Below are positions 41,196-49,084 of a DNA stretch of 64,000 nucleotides, one piece after another. The notes beneath the pieces are model-generated. The model saw nothing but the letters and a program-made list of their open reading frames with translations, was not told the DNA's origin and ran no database searches. Both the position numbers and the translations under genes were made by a program. Position 1 is the first letter of the stretch; each line of letters opens with the position of its first letter. Source of the stretch: Pseudomonas sp. HMWF032 (GTDB lineage Bacteria; Pseudomonadota; Gammaproteobacteria; Pseudomonadales; Pseudomonadaceae); NCBI RefSeq assembly GCF_003060885.1, contig NZ_QAIG01000008.1, positions 285,904 through 349,903 of the forward strand. Direction: 5' to 3'.

Positions 41196-41247
41196 CCCAG
41201 GCACCCGGTAGAGGTGCATGAGAACGCAGTAGGGATAGCCCCAACGG

Positions 41248-42636
41248 ATGAATGTCAAAAGCGCCCCCCGACTTCCTGCATTGCCGGCGCCGCCGCTGCG
41301 CGAGTATTACTCCCGCACCCTGGCCTACATTGCCATCGCCGCCAGCATCGCCGCTGGCACCTACACCAAACATTTCAGCTATGACATTCTCTGGATGGTG
41401 CCCTACGCCCTGCTCTATCCACACTTGGCACATCATCTGAGCCTGCGCTTCAAGCGTGAACACCCCCAGCGCACCGCCCTCAGCCTGTTGTTTATTGATG
41501 CCGTGCACTGCGGCGGCGCCATCGCCCTATTAGGCTTTTCGGTAGTCCCAAGCCTGATGGCGCTGCTGATCATGGCGTTCAGCGCGCTGGTCATCGGCGG
41601 CCTGCGCTACTTGGGGCTGTCCGCTCTGATTGCCCTGAGCGGCGCCGTTTTTATGCTCGCTCTGATCGAAGTGAAACCCAACGTACACACACCCGCGCTG
41701 GTGGCACTGGTCAGCATTGCCTTTACCACCCTGTATATCTGCATCACAGCCTACTTCGTACACCAGCAGGGTCTGCGCCTGGCCCAGGTGCGCAGTGAAA
41801 TCAGCCGTGAACAGGAAAAAGCCGCACGCCTGGCGCGCAACCTGGCCAAATACCTGTCGCCGCAAGTGTGGGAATCGATCTTCACCGGCAAGAAGAGCGT
41901 GCGCCTGGAAACGCAGCGCAAAAAACTCACGGTGTTCTTCTCCGACATCAAGGGCTTTACCGAGCTGTCCGAGGAACTGGAAGCCGAAGCCCTGACCGAC
42001 CTGCTCAACACCTACCTCAACGAAATGTCGAAAATTTGCCTGAAATATGGCGGCACCATCGACAAGTTCGTCGGCGATTGCGTGATGGTGTTTTTCGGCG
42101 ACCCCAGCAGCAAAGGCGCCAAAAAGGATGCCGTAAATGCCGTGTCCATGGCCATCGCCATGCGCAAACACATGAAGGTGCTACGCCAGCAATGGCGTGC
42201 CCAAGGCATCACCAAGCCGCTGGAAATCCGCATGGGGCTGAACACTGGTTACTGCACAGTGGGCAACTTCGGGGCCGACACGCGCATGGATTACACCATC
42301 ATCGGCCGCGACGTGAACCTCGCCAGTCGCCTGGAAAGCGCTGCCGAGTCAGGGGAAATCCTGATTTCCCACGAAACCTATTCGCTGATCAAGGACGTGA
42401 TCATGTGCCGCGACAAAGGGCAGATCACCGTCAAGGGCTTCACCCGCCCGGTGCAGATCTACCAGGTGGTGGATTTCCGCCGCGACCTGGGCGCCACCTC
42501 GAGCTATGTCGAACACGAACTGCCGGGCTTCTCCATGTACCTGGATACCAACGGCATCCAGAACTTCGACAAGGAAAAAGTCATCCAGGCCCTCAATCAG
42601 GCCGCCGACAAGCTGCGTGACAAAATCATCATGTAA
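41248..42636 (+). CDS. cyaB: Class III adenylate cyclase CyaB (MASE2 domain)
   Basis: A 462-residue membrane protein. The N-terminal MASE2 region (about 1-175) has six hydrophobic helices, followed by a linker and a class III cyclase domain (about 225-400) with the metal aspartates in FFSDIKGFTELS and GDCVMVFFGD. In P. aeruginosa CyaB makes the cAMP that activates Vfr and virulence genes and depends on the Chp/Pil-FimV system. The following tail (about 400-462) has no assigned role. The stop overlaps the convergent agt by 8 bp. Confidence 0.95.
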   Translation: MNVKSAPRLPALPAPPLREYYSRTLAYIAIAASIAAGTYTKHFSYDILWMVPYALLYPHLAHHLSLRFKREHPQRTALSLLFIDAVHCGGAIALLGFSVVPSLMALLIMAFSALVIGGLRYLGLSALIALSGAVFMLALIEVKPNVHTPALVALVSIAFTTLYICITAYFVHQQGLRLAQVRSEISREQEKAARLARNLAKYLSPQVWESIFTGKKSVRLETQRKKLTVFFSDIKGFTELSEELEAEALTDLLNTYLNEMSKICLKYGGTIDKFVGDCVMVFFGDPSSKGAKKDAVNAVSMAIAMRKHMKVLRQQWRAQGITKPLEIRMGLNTGYCTVGNFGADTRMDYTIIGRDVNLASRLESAAESGEILISHETYSLIKDVIMCRDKGQITVKGFTRPVQIYQVVDFRRDLGATSSYVEHELPGFSMYLDTNGIQNFDKEKVIQALNQAADKLRDKIIM

Positions 42637-43687
42637 GCAGCTGAACGGACTCGGACGTAGGTAGCGGCGGGGGCGCCGGCATGCACAGCTCACCATCGAG
42701 CAGCGGCTGCTGCGCCAGAAACTCCAACGCCGACGTCCGCCAGGATTGCCGCGCGGCCAACTCGGCACAGCGCTGGCGATCCAGTTTCAGCGCTTCCAGG
42801 CAAGCCGTGCGCAGATCCTCATGCATAACCCCGCTAACGTCCGCCTGCAGCACATCCAGCGGCCCGGCTACCGGAAACGCCGCCACTGGCGTACCACAGG
42901 CCAGAGCTTCGAGCATCACCAGACCATAGGTATCGGTGCGCGAGGGGAAGACCAGCACACTGGCACTCTGAAACGACTCGACCAGTGCCGGACCATGCTG
43001 ATAGCCGAGAAAGCGCACCTGCGGATACGCGGCCTGCAATGCCTCGCGCTGCGGGCCATCACCGACCACCTGCTTCTGCCCCGGCAGATCGAGGGCAAGA
43101 AACGCTTCGATATTCTTCTCCGGCGCGATGCGCCCGACATACAGAAACACCGGCTCAGCCAGAGTTGTCGGCGTCACCGGCGGACGGAACAGGCGCGTAT
43201 CGACGCCCTTGCGCCACAGCACCAAACGCTTGAAACCCCAGCCGGCAAACTCCTCGCGCATGCGTTCGGTGGTCACCAGTACCGCCTGACTCGGCCGATG
43301 AAAGGCGCGCAGAAAGGCATAACCCCAACGCAATGCAATCCAGGGCCAGCGGGTGTGCACGTATTCGGGAAAGCGCGTATGAATCGCGCTGGAAAATGCC
43401 AGGCCACGCTTACTCAGCCAACGCCGCGCAGCCCAGCCCAAAGGCCCCTCGGTGGCCAGGTGTACGCAGTCCGGGCGAAACCCGCGAATCGCCGCACCAA
43501 CCCGCCAGAGGTTCCATACCAGGGGAATTTCCGGGTAACTGGGACATGGCAACGCGCGAAAGTCCGCCGGCGACAGCAACTTGACCTGATGGCCGAGGCC
43601 GCGCAGCTCGCTGATCAGCGCCTGCAGGCTGGTGACCACACCATTGACCTGCGGCGACCAGGCGTCGGAGACGATGAGAATCCTCAC
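42629..43687 (-). CDS. agt: Diacylglycerol glycosyltransferase Agt-like (GT4)
   Basis: A 352-residue GT4-family retaining glycosyltransferase (DAWSPQVNGVV at the N-terminus; GRIAPEKNIEAF and the EX7E-type motif FPSRTDTYGLVMLEALACG later). It overlaps the metallophosphoesterase gene (GTGA) and so forms an operon with it. PlcP-Agt pairs replace phospholipids by glycolipids under phosphate limitation: Agt adds a sugar to the diacylglycerol released by PlcP. The same pair next to cyaB is known in P. aeruginosa. Assignment is from synteny and family; the sugar donor cannot be told. Confidence 0.8.
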   Translation of the reverse strand: MRILIVSDAWSPQVNGVVTSLQALISELRGLGHQVKLLSPADFRALPCPSYPEIPLVWNLWRVGAAIRGFRPDCVHLATEGPLGWAARRWLSKRGLAFSSAIHTRFPEYVHTRWPWIALRWGYAFLRAFHRPSQAVLVTTERMREEFAGWGFKRLVLWRKGVDTRLFRPPVTPTTLAEPVFLYVGRIAPEKNIEAFLALDLPGQKQVVGDGPQREALQAAYPQVRFLGYQHGPALVESFQSASVLVFPSRTDTYGLVMLEALACGTPVAAFPVAGPLDVLQADVSGVMHEDLRTACLEALKLDRQRCAELAARQSWRTSALEFLAQQPLLDGELCMPAPPPLPTSESVQLLT

Positions 43688-44502
43688 AGGGCCGGCTCGG
43701 CAGCGGCAACGGGAGCAGCTTGCAGTTGGCGCACCTGATCATCAGCCAGGCGATACAGTTCGATGCTGCCATCCAGGTGCTCAATCAGCGCCGTACAGGA
43801 TTCCACCCAGTCGCCGCAATTCATGTACTCGACCTCGCCCATCGGACGAATCTCGGCGTGGTGGATATGTCCGCAGACCACGCCGTTGAAACCGCGCTTG
43901 GCGCATTCGTGGACGATGGCCTCTTCAAAGTCGCTGATAAAGTTCACCGCCGTCTTGACCTTGTGCTTGAGGTAGGCCGACAGCGACCAGTAGCCATAGC
44001 CATAGCGGCTACGCCAGTAATTCAGCCAACGGTTGAGTGTCAGGGTGAACTCGTAGGCCGAGTCGCCAAGAAAGGCCAGCCAGCGGTGATAACGGGTGAT
44101 CACATCAAACTGATCACCATGAATCACCAACAGTCGGCGGCCATCGGCAGTGAAATGCTCCGCCTCGTCGACCAACTGGATATTGCCGAGCATCAGGCTG
44201 GAATAGCGGCGCAGAAATTCATCATGGTTGCCGGTGACGTAGATCACCTCAGTGCCGCGCTTACTCATGGTCAGCAGGCGGCGGATCACGTTACTGTGTG
44301 ACTGCGGCCAGTACACCCCGCTGCGCAGCTTCCAGCCGTCGATGATGTCACCGACCAGGTAGATCTTGTCGGTCTGGTAGCGTTTGAGAAACGCCGCCAG
44401 ATGCTCGGCCTGACAATCCCGGGTGCCCAGGTGCACATCGGAAATCCACAGGGTACGGACACGTTGCTTGCGGCTGGGCTTGGCGAGCTGGGCGCTGGTC
44501 AT
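43684..44502 (-). CDS. plcP: PlcP-like metallophosphoesterase (phospholipase C)
   Basis: A 272-residue calcineurin-type phosphoesterase. Metal ligands are in SDVHLG, GDIIDGWKL, GNHDEFL, VIHGDQFD and GHIHH. It resembles LpxH, but WKLRSGVYWPQSH, NFISDFEEA and NCGDWVESCTA fit the PlcP family better. PlcP removes phosphate headgroups from phosphatidylethanolamine and -glycerol to give diacylglycerol in phosphate-starved cells. The ATG follows GGAGG. A PHO-box-like element lies 54 bp upstream and the stop overlaps agt. UDP-2,3-diacylglucosamine hydrolase is the common but probably wrong annotation. Confidence 0.8.
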   Translation of the reverse strand: MTSAQLAKPSRKQRVRTLWISDVHLGTRDCQAEHLAAFLKRYQTDKIYLVGDIIDGWKLRSGVYWPQSHSNVIRRLLTMSKRGTEVIYVTGNHDEFLRRYSSLMLGNIQLVDEAEHFTADGRRLLVIHGDQFDVITRYHRWLAFLGDSAYEFTLTLNRWLNYWRSRYGYGYWSLSAYLKHKVKTAVNFISDFEEAIVHECAKRGFNGVVCGHIHHAEIRPMGEVEYMNCGDWVESCTALIEHLDGSIELYRLADDQVRQLQAAPVAAAEPAL

Positions 44503-44555
44503 GGACGACCTCCGGCTGGGTTTGCTCGAGTCTGCGCAGGCGTGGTGAAGCGCCC

Positions 44556-44584
44556 ATGACAAGGCCGTGGCAATTCGGTGACAT
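44556..44584 (-). promoter_or_regulatory. PHO-box-like triple repeat before plcP-agt
   Basis: On the minus strand three 7-mers with 4-bp spacers: ATGTCAC, CGAA, TTGCCAC, GGCC, TTGTCAT. Period 11 bp throughout, as in PhoB boxes (CTGTCAT-N4-CTGTCAT). The end is 53 bp before the plcP ATG. No good -10 was found next to it, as is common at PhoB-dependent promoters. Confidence 0.6.
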
Positions 44585-44627
44585 GCATCAAAGGGTATAA
44601 ACTGGCCAACCGATCAAGGAGCCCACC

Positions 44628-45380
44628 ATGCACTCGCTGTTTTCGCTGCGTCACTACAGCCATGAACTGCTCAGCCACAGCCATGACCATGCGCAGCTGG
44701 TCTTCGGCCTGAGCGGCTTGCTGGAGTTTGAAGTGGCCGGTCAGGGCAGCCAGATCACCCGTCAGACCCTGGCCGTGGTGCCCAGTGATGCTCAGCACGC
44801 CTGCGGCAGCAAAGACGGCAGCCATTGCCTGGTGCTCGATGTACCGGACGATCGCTGGCTGCAGCAACAGCTGGGCCGGCATCTGGATGCCACTCGCCGC
44901 CTGTTGGATAAACCCACCGCCGTCAGCCTCACCCCTGCGCAGAGCCAGTTGGTCAGTTGGCTGGCCGCCAGCCCAATCAATGACCCGGTGATTGCCCAAC
45001 AAGGCGCTGCTTTGCTTTTAGCCAGCCTGGCCAATGGCGAGACGCCAGCCCAGACAGTCAATCGCCTGCCGCTGGCAGCGCTGGATGTACATATCGATCA
45101 GCACGCGGCTCATCCGCTGCAGGTCGACGATTTAGCGCGCCTGGCCGGACTGTCAGCAGCACGCTTTCATGTGCACTTCCTCAGCGAAACCGGGCAAACC
45201 CCCATGGACTATGTCCGCCGCCGTCGCCTGCAGCTGGCGCGGCAACTGCTGCAGAACAGCAACCTGGCGATTGGCGAAATCGCCGCACGCGTGGGCTACA
45301 GCTCGCAAAGCGCCTTTACCGCAGCGTTGACCCGGCAGTTCGGCTGCTCCGCCCGTGCCTTGCGCCTGCACCGCGAGTAA
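44628..45380 (+). CDS. AraC-family regulator (cupin N-domain)
   Basis: A 250-residue regulator: an N-terminal cupin sensor (HSHDHAQLVFGLSG at about 17-30) and C-terminal double HTH (about 150-250; LARLAGLSAARFHVHF, then IAARVGYSSQSAFTAALTRQFG). Divergent from plcP and followed by csaA and an EamA exporter gene. It may control itself and those genes; a 21-bp-period direct repeat lies after its stop. A TATAAA (44596-44601) may be its -10. Confidence 0.9.
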   Translation: MHSLFSLRHYSHELLSHSHDHAQLVFGLSGLLEFEVAGQGSQITRQTLAVVPSDAQHACGSKDGSHCLVLDVPDDRWLQQQLGRHLDATRRLLDKPTAVSLTPAQSQLVSWLAASPINDPVIAQQGAALLLASLANGETPAQTVNRLPLAALDVHIDQHAAHPLQVDDLARLAGLSAARFHVHFLSETGQTPMDYVRRRRLQLARQLLQNSNLAIGEIAARVGYSSQSAFTAALTRQFGCSARALRLHRE

Positions 45381-45381
45381 C

Positions 45382-45408
45382 GCGACAAACGCCGCAAGTC
45401 CTGCGACA
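45382..45408 (+). promoter_or_regulatory. Direct repeat with 21-bp period before csaA
   Basis: GCGACA occurs at 45382-45387 and 45403-45408, two helical turns apart, the geometry of AraC-type operators. A TAGACT possible -10 lies at about 45431. Candidate site for the upstream AraC-family protein. Confidence 0.35.
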
Positions 45409-45462
45409 GACTTCTGCCTGATCGCGCCCTAGACTGCTGCCATCAGTCCGAGGAGCGCTGCA

Positions 45463-45798
45463 ATGCAACAAATCCAATGGGAAGACTTTCAACGGGTCGA
45501 GCTGCGCGTTGGCACCGTGCTGTCGGCCGAGGTCAATGTGAACGCCAATAAACCGGCCTACGTGCTGCAAGTCGATCTTGGCCAGCTGGGCATCAAGCAG
45601 TCCAGCGCACAGCTTACGGCCCACTACCCATGCGCCCATCTGGTCGGCCGTCAGGTCCTTTGCGTGTGCAATTTTGCGGTCAAGCGGGTGGCCGGGGTGC
45701 GCTCGGAAATACTGGTAACCGGCGTGTACGACGCCGACAACAAGGTGGTGCTGGCGAGCTTTGAGCATCCTGTTCCGAACGGTGCACGCCTGGCATGA
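45463..45798 (+). CDS. csaA: CsaA-like tRNA-binding domain protein
   Basis: A 111-residue free OB-fold EMAP-II/CsaA-type tRNA-binding domain (FQRVELRVGTVLSAEVN, then NFAVKRVAGVRSE). In Bacillus CsaA has secretion-related chaperone activity and binds tRNA. The stop overlaps the EamA start (ATGA), so the two are coupled. Confidence 0.9.
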   Translation: MQQIQWEDFQRVELRVGTVLSAEVNVNANKPAYVLQVDLGQLGIKQSSAQLTAHYPCAHLVGRQVLCVCNFAVKRVAGVRSEILVTGVYDADNKVVLASFEHPVPNGARLA

Positions 45799-46646
45799 AG
45801 CAACGAAATGCACTGTGGGCGATCCATCTGGGCGCCCTGCTGTTTGGCCTGTCCGGCATCTTCGGCAAACTGGCCAGCACCACCCCGCAGATGATCTCCG
45901 CCGGCCGCGCAGTATTCGCCGTGGCCGCTTTGCTGCTGTTCGCCAAGCTGATCAGTAACGCGCGCCTGGTCCGCCTTGGTCTGCGCCAGGCCAGCCTACT
46001 GGCCCTCGGCGGCTTACTGCTTGGCGGTCACTGGTGGAGTTTTTTCGAGTCTGTGCATATCTCTGGCGTGGCCATCGCCACCCTCGGCTTTGCCAGTTTT
46101 CCAGCCTTTACCGTGCTGCTGGAGGGTTTGCTGTTCAAAGAACGCACGCGACCAGTCGAATACGCCATGGTGGCGCTGGTCTGTCTGGGTCTGGTGCTGG
46201 TCACCCCGCATTTCGACCTGAGCAGCCAGGCCACCAACGGCCTGCTCTGGGCAGTACTTTCCGGCCTGCTATTCGCCCTGCTGTCGCTGCTCAACCGCGC
46301 CAGCACCCGTGGTATAGATCCAGTCCAGGCGGCGCTGTACCAGAACCTCACCGTGCTGCTGGTATTCCTGCCGCTGGCCTGGCCGACGCTGCCCAGCGTG
46401 CAGGCTCAGGACTGGTTGTGGATGGCCATGCTTGGGATCTTCTGCACGGGCCTGGCGCACAGCCTGTTCGTCGCCAGCCTGCGGGTACTCACAGCACGCA
46501 CCACAGCAGTGATTTTCGCCCTGGAGCCGATCTATGGTATTGCCTTCGCCTGGCTGCTGTTCAGTGAGGTGCCAACCCTGCGCATGCTGGCGGGCGGGCT
46601 GCTGATTGTCAGCGCGATCTTTCTGTCGGCGCGAATGGCCAAGTGA
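45795..46646 (+). CDS. EamA/DMT-family transporter
   Basis: A 283-residue inner-membrane protein of the drug/metabolite transporter superfamily with ten predicted helices in two EamA repeats (about 7-140 and 148-280). Members export amino acids, purines or other small metabolites; this one's substrate is unknown. It overlaps csaA by 4 bp. It ends next to the convergent SelW-like gene. Confidence 0.88.
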   Translation: MKQRNALWAIHLGALLFGLSGIFGKLASTTPQMISAGRAVFAVAALLLFAKLISNARLVRLGLRQASLLALGGLLLGGHWWSFFESVHISGVAIATLGFASFPAFTVLLEGLLFKERTRPVEYAMVALVCLGLVLVTPHFDLSSQATNGLLWAVLSGLLFALLSLLNRASTRGIDPVQAALYQNLTVLLVFLPLAWPTLPSVQAQDWLWMAMLGIFCTGLAHSLFVASLRVLTARTTAVIFALEPIYGIAFAWLLFSEVPTLRMLAGGLLIVSAIFLSARMAK

Positions 46647-46934
46647 TCAATGGCTGCGGTCGTTGTGACCCAGATCCCGCGCCGGATCGATCTGATCGCG
46701 CAAGCGCTGTTTCAGTACTTTGGCTTCCGGAAAGCCACCATCGACCTTGCGTTCCCAGAGCTGCACCCCATCGCAGGTGATACGAAACACACCACCGGTG
46801 CCGGGCTCCAGGCTGACTCGGGCCAGGTCATCGGTGAACGTCGAGAGCAGTTCCTGAGCCAGCCAAGCGGCGCGCAGCAGCCACTGGCACTGAGTGCAAT
46901 AGGTGATGATCACTTCGACTTTATGGCTGGACAT
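46647..46934 (-). CDS. SelT/SelW/SelH (Rdx) family thioredoxin-like protein
   Basis: A 95-residue Rdx-family protein. The redox motif YCTQCQWLLRAAW has Cys-x-x-Cys near the N-terminus; both positions are cysteine, so no selenocysteine is needed. The C-terminal WERKVDGGFPEAKVLKQRLR is the family hallmark. Its role is probably thiol redox. The ATG at 46934 is preferred to a GTG two codons upstream. It abuts the EamA gene end to end. Confidence 0.88.
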   Translation of the reverse strand: MSSHKVEVIITYCTQCQWLLRAAWLAQELLSTFTDDLARVSLEPGTGGVFRITCDGVQLWERKVDGGFPEAKVLKQRLRDQIDPARDLGHNDRSH

Positions 46935-47142
46935 GGGCACTTCTCAGAACAGGTGGGACGATCATACGCCACAGTACGCACGATACTTCAACGCCGGGAC
47001 GCTAAACCTTGCAAGGGGTGCGACTGCACACTCATTGCAGAGCATGAGCGATATAACAGCCTCGGATGGACAGACTCGCCACCCTCCGGCTGAGTCTCGA
47101 CGAGTCGCGGCGCACAAACACCTAGAGTGACACCCCAGACAA

Positions 47143-48546
47143 TCAGCGTTGCTTTGACCTTACCCCCCAGGCGGCAAAAACAGTCAGTACGAACACGCCC
47201 GCTACCAGCCAGAAACTCTGCTTGAAAGCCAGCAGTTCAGCCCACTGATCACCGCCCTCGGCGCTGTGCCGCCACTCCAGAAAGAAGGTCAGCAGATTGA
47301 CCCCAAAAGCACCGCCCAACTGGCGTACGAAGGTGATGGCTCCGGCCCCCTGAGCCAGCTCATCGGCACTGAGAATATCCAGCGAACCCGTGCTCAAGGC
47401 CGGCAGCAGGATGCCCAGACCGATGCGCCCGACACAAGTCCAGAAGCACAGCAGCAGAAAGGACGCACCCTGCTCGACCCAGGCCAACCCGGCAGCCGAC
47501 AGCGCAAAAATCAGCAGCCCGGTGCTCAGCAGCACAGCCGCCGAGAGCCGATCACTGAGCCAGCCGCCGAGAAAGGACGCCATCCCCATCAGCAAACCAG
47601 CTGGCAACAACAGCATGCCAGCCTGTCCGGCACTGAAACCGTCCACGGTCTGCAGGTAAAGCGGAATCAGGTAAGTCGAACCGTACAGGCCCAATCCCAG
47701 GGTCAGAGCCACCCAGCTGGCACTGCGAAACCCGGGATGCCGCCACAACGCCAGAGGCAAGAGCGGCTGTGAAGCCCCTCGACTGCGCTGCACAAACAGC
47801 AGCACGGCCATCAGCGCTAGCGCACCCGGTAGCCAAACACGCGGTGCACTCCAGGTAAAACGCTGGGCTTCAGCCAAAAAACCCAAGGCCGCAAAGATGA
47901 ATACGCACAAGCAGATAAAGGCCAGCAGATCGAGGCGCTGGGCGCTGCGCGCTCGGGCACTCGGCAACAGCCATTGTCCGGCCAGCAGCGCCAGCAGGCA
48001 CATCGGCAAAGGCATCCAGAATATTGCAGCCCAGCCGAAATGATCGACCAGATAGCCGCCAATGGCCGGCCCCAAGGACGGGGCCAGCATCACGCCCAGG
48101 CCATACAGGCCGAGCGCCATACCGCGGCCACCTTCAGCAAATACACGGAAAATCAGCACCATGGCCAGTGGCTGAACAATCCCGGCACACAGCCCCTGCA
48201 CGATACGCAGCGTGATCAGTTGCCAGGCCGCATGGCTTAACAGCGCCAGCAGTGAACTGAGGATAAACAGCAACAGGCCGAACTGCGCCGTACGCCGCGC
48301 ACCAAAACGCGCATGGGCCCAAGCGGCCAATAACAGACCCGCCGTCATGGACGCGAGAAAACCGGTGGACAACCACTGCGCCAGCGGCCGACCGATGGCA
48401 AAGTCCGCCATGATCGCCGGCAAGGCGACATTGATGCTGGTAGAGGCCAGCACCATGGCCATGCTGCCGACCATCAACAACGCCAGCAGCCACTGCGGAT
48501 AACGCGGACCGAAGCGCTGTTGCAGCGTCTGCAGGTCATCGCCCAT
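47143..48546 (-). CDS. DHA2-family MFS multidrug exporter
   Basis: A 467-residue major facilitator with 14 predicted helices, as in EmrB-type DHA2 exporters. The antiporter motif C-like LYGLGVMLAPSLGPAIGG lies in helix 5. It starts one base into the marR stop (TGATG), so the pair is a MarR-controlled efflux operon. No membrane-fusion partner (EmrA) is next to it. Substrate unknown. The 207 bp downstream carry no gene I recognise. Confidence 0.9.
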   Translation of the reverse strand: MGDDLQTLQQRFGPRYPQWLLALLMVGSMAMVLASTSINVALPAIMADFAIGRPLAQWLSTGFLASMTAGLLLAAWAHARFGARRTAQFGLLLFILSSLLALLSHAAWQLITLRIVQGLCAGIVQPLAMVLIFRVFAEGGRGMALGLYGLGVMLAPSLGPAIGGYLVDHFGWAAIFWMPLPMCLLALLAGQWLLPSARARSAQRLDLLAFICLCVFIFAALGFLAEAQRFTWSAPRVWLPGALALMAVLLFVQRSRGASQPLLPLALWRHPGFRSASWVALTLGLGLYGSTYLIPLYLQTVDGFSAGQAGMLLLPAGLLMGMASFLGGWLSDRLSAAVLLSTGLLIFALSAAGLAWVEQGASFLLLCFWTCVGRIGLGILLPALSTGSLDILSADELAQGAGAITFVRQLGGAFGVNLLTFFLEWRHSAEGGDQWAELLAFKQSFWLVAGVFVLTVFAAWGVRSKQR

Positions 48547-48980
48547 CAGTGTTTTTCCAGGTTACTCAACACCTGGGCATGGACCTTCTGGCAACGCCGT
48601 AGCTCGTCTTCGTCGATGCCCGCGAAGACCTCCTTACGCAGCTGTGCGGAGATCGCTTCGATCTTTTCAATCAGCGGACGTGCCTGCGGGCTAAGGGCGA
48701 TCTTCTTGGCGCGGCGGTCTTCCGGTACAGCCTGACGGCTGACCAGCCCCTGGGCCTCCAGACTGTCGAGCAGACGCGCCAAGGTCGGGCCCTCGACGCC
48801 AACACTCTGCGCCAGTTCACGCTGGGTTGGCAGTTCAGCAAAACGCCCCAGGTGCAACAGCACCAGCCAGCGCGCCTGCGACAAGCCCAGGCCGACCAGG
48901 CGACGGTCCAGTTCGGCGCGCCAGGCGCGTGACAATTGGGCGACTTGCATGGCAAAACGGTGTTGATCGGTGTGCGACAT
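48546..48980 (-). CDS. MarR-family transcriptional regulator
   Basis: A 144-residue winged-helix regulator (about 45-105: RELAQSVGVEGPTLARLLDSLEA, then PEDRRAKKIALS wing). It should repress the exporter gene with which it is coupled and itself, through the palindrome just upstream. The ATG at 48980 was chosen over a TTG two codons before. Ligand unknown. Confidence 0.92.
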   Translation of the reverse strand: MSHTDQHRFAMQVAQLSRAWRAELDRRLVGLGLSQARWLVLLHLGRFAELPTQRELAQSVGVEGPTLARLLDSLEAQGLVSRQAVPEDRRAKKIALSPQARPLIEKIEAISAQLRKEVFAGIDEDELRRCQKVHAQVLSNLEKH

Positions 48981-49006
48981 GGACAACGGCTCTTAACTAT
49001 AAAAAA

Positions 49007-49025
49007 CTAATTATTAGCCAGCTAA
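49007..49025 (-). promoter_or_regulatory. Double palindrome, probable MarR operator
   Basis: Two interlocked perfect palindromes: CTAAT-T-ATTAG (49007-49017) and TTAGC-CA-GCTAA (49014-49025). On the minus strand they overlap a possible promoter (TTAGCT, 18 bp, TATAGT at about 48997-49002) for marR. Confidence 0.6.
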
Positions 49026-49084
49026 CCATAACCCCTTTACCGAGGCAAGCCTGCAAAGGACTAGAACCACCTCTAACACGTGTT

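Noticed and set aside
43684..44502. Annotation of the metallophosphoesterase as LpxH
   Set aside because: LpxH is shorter and part of lipid A synthesis; motifs, length and the overlap with a GT4 gene fit PlcP better.
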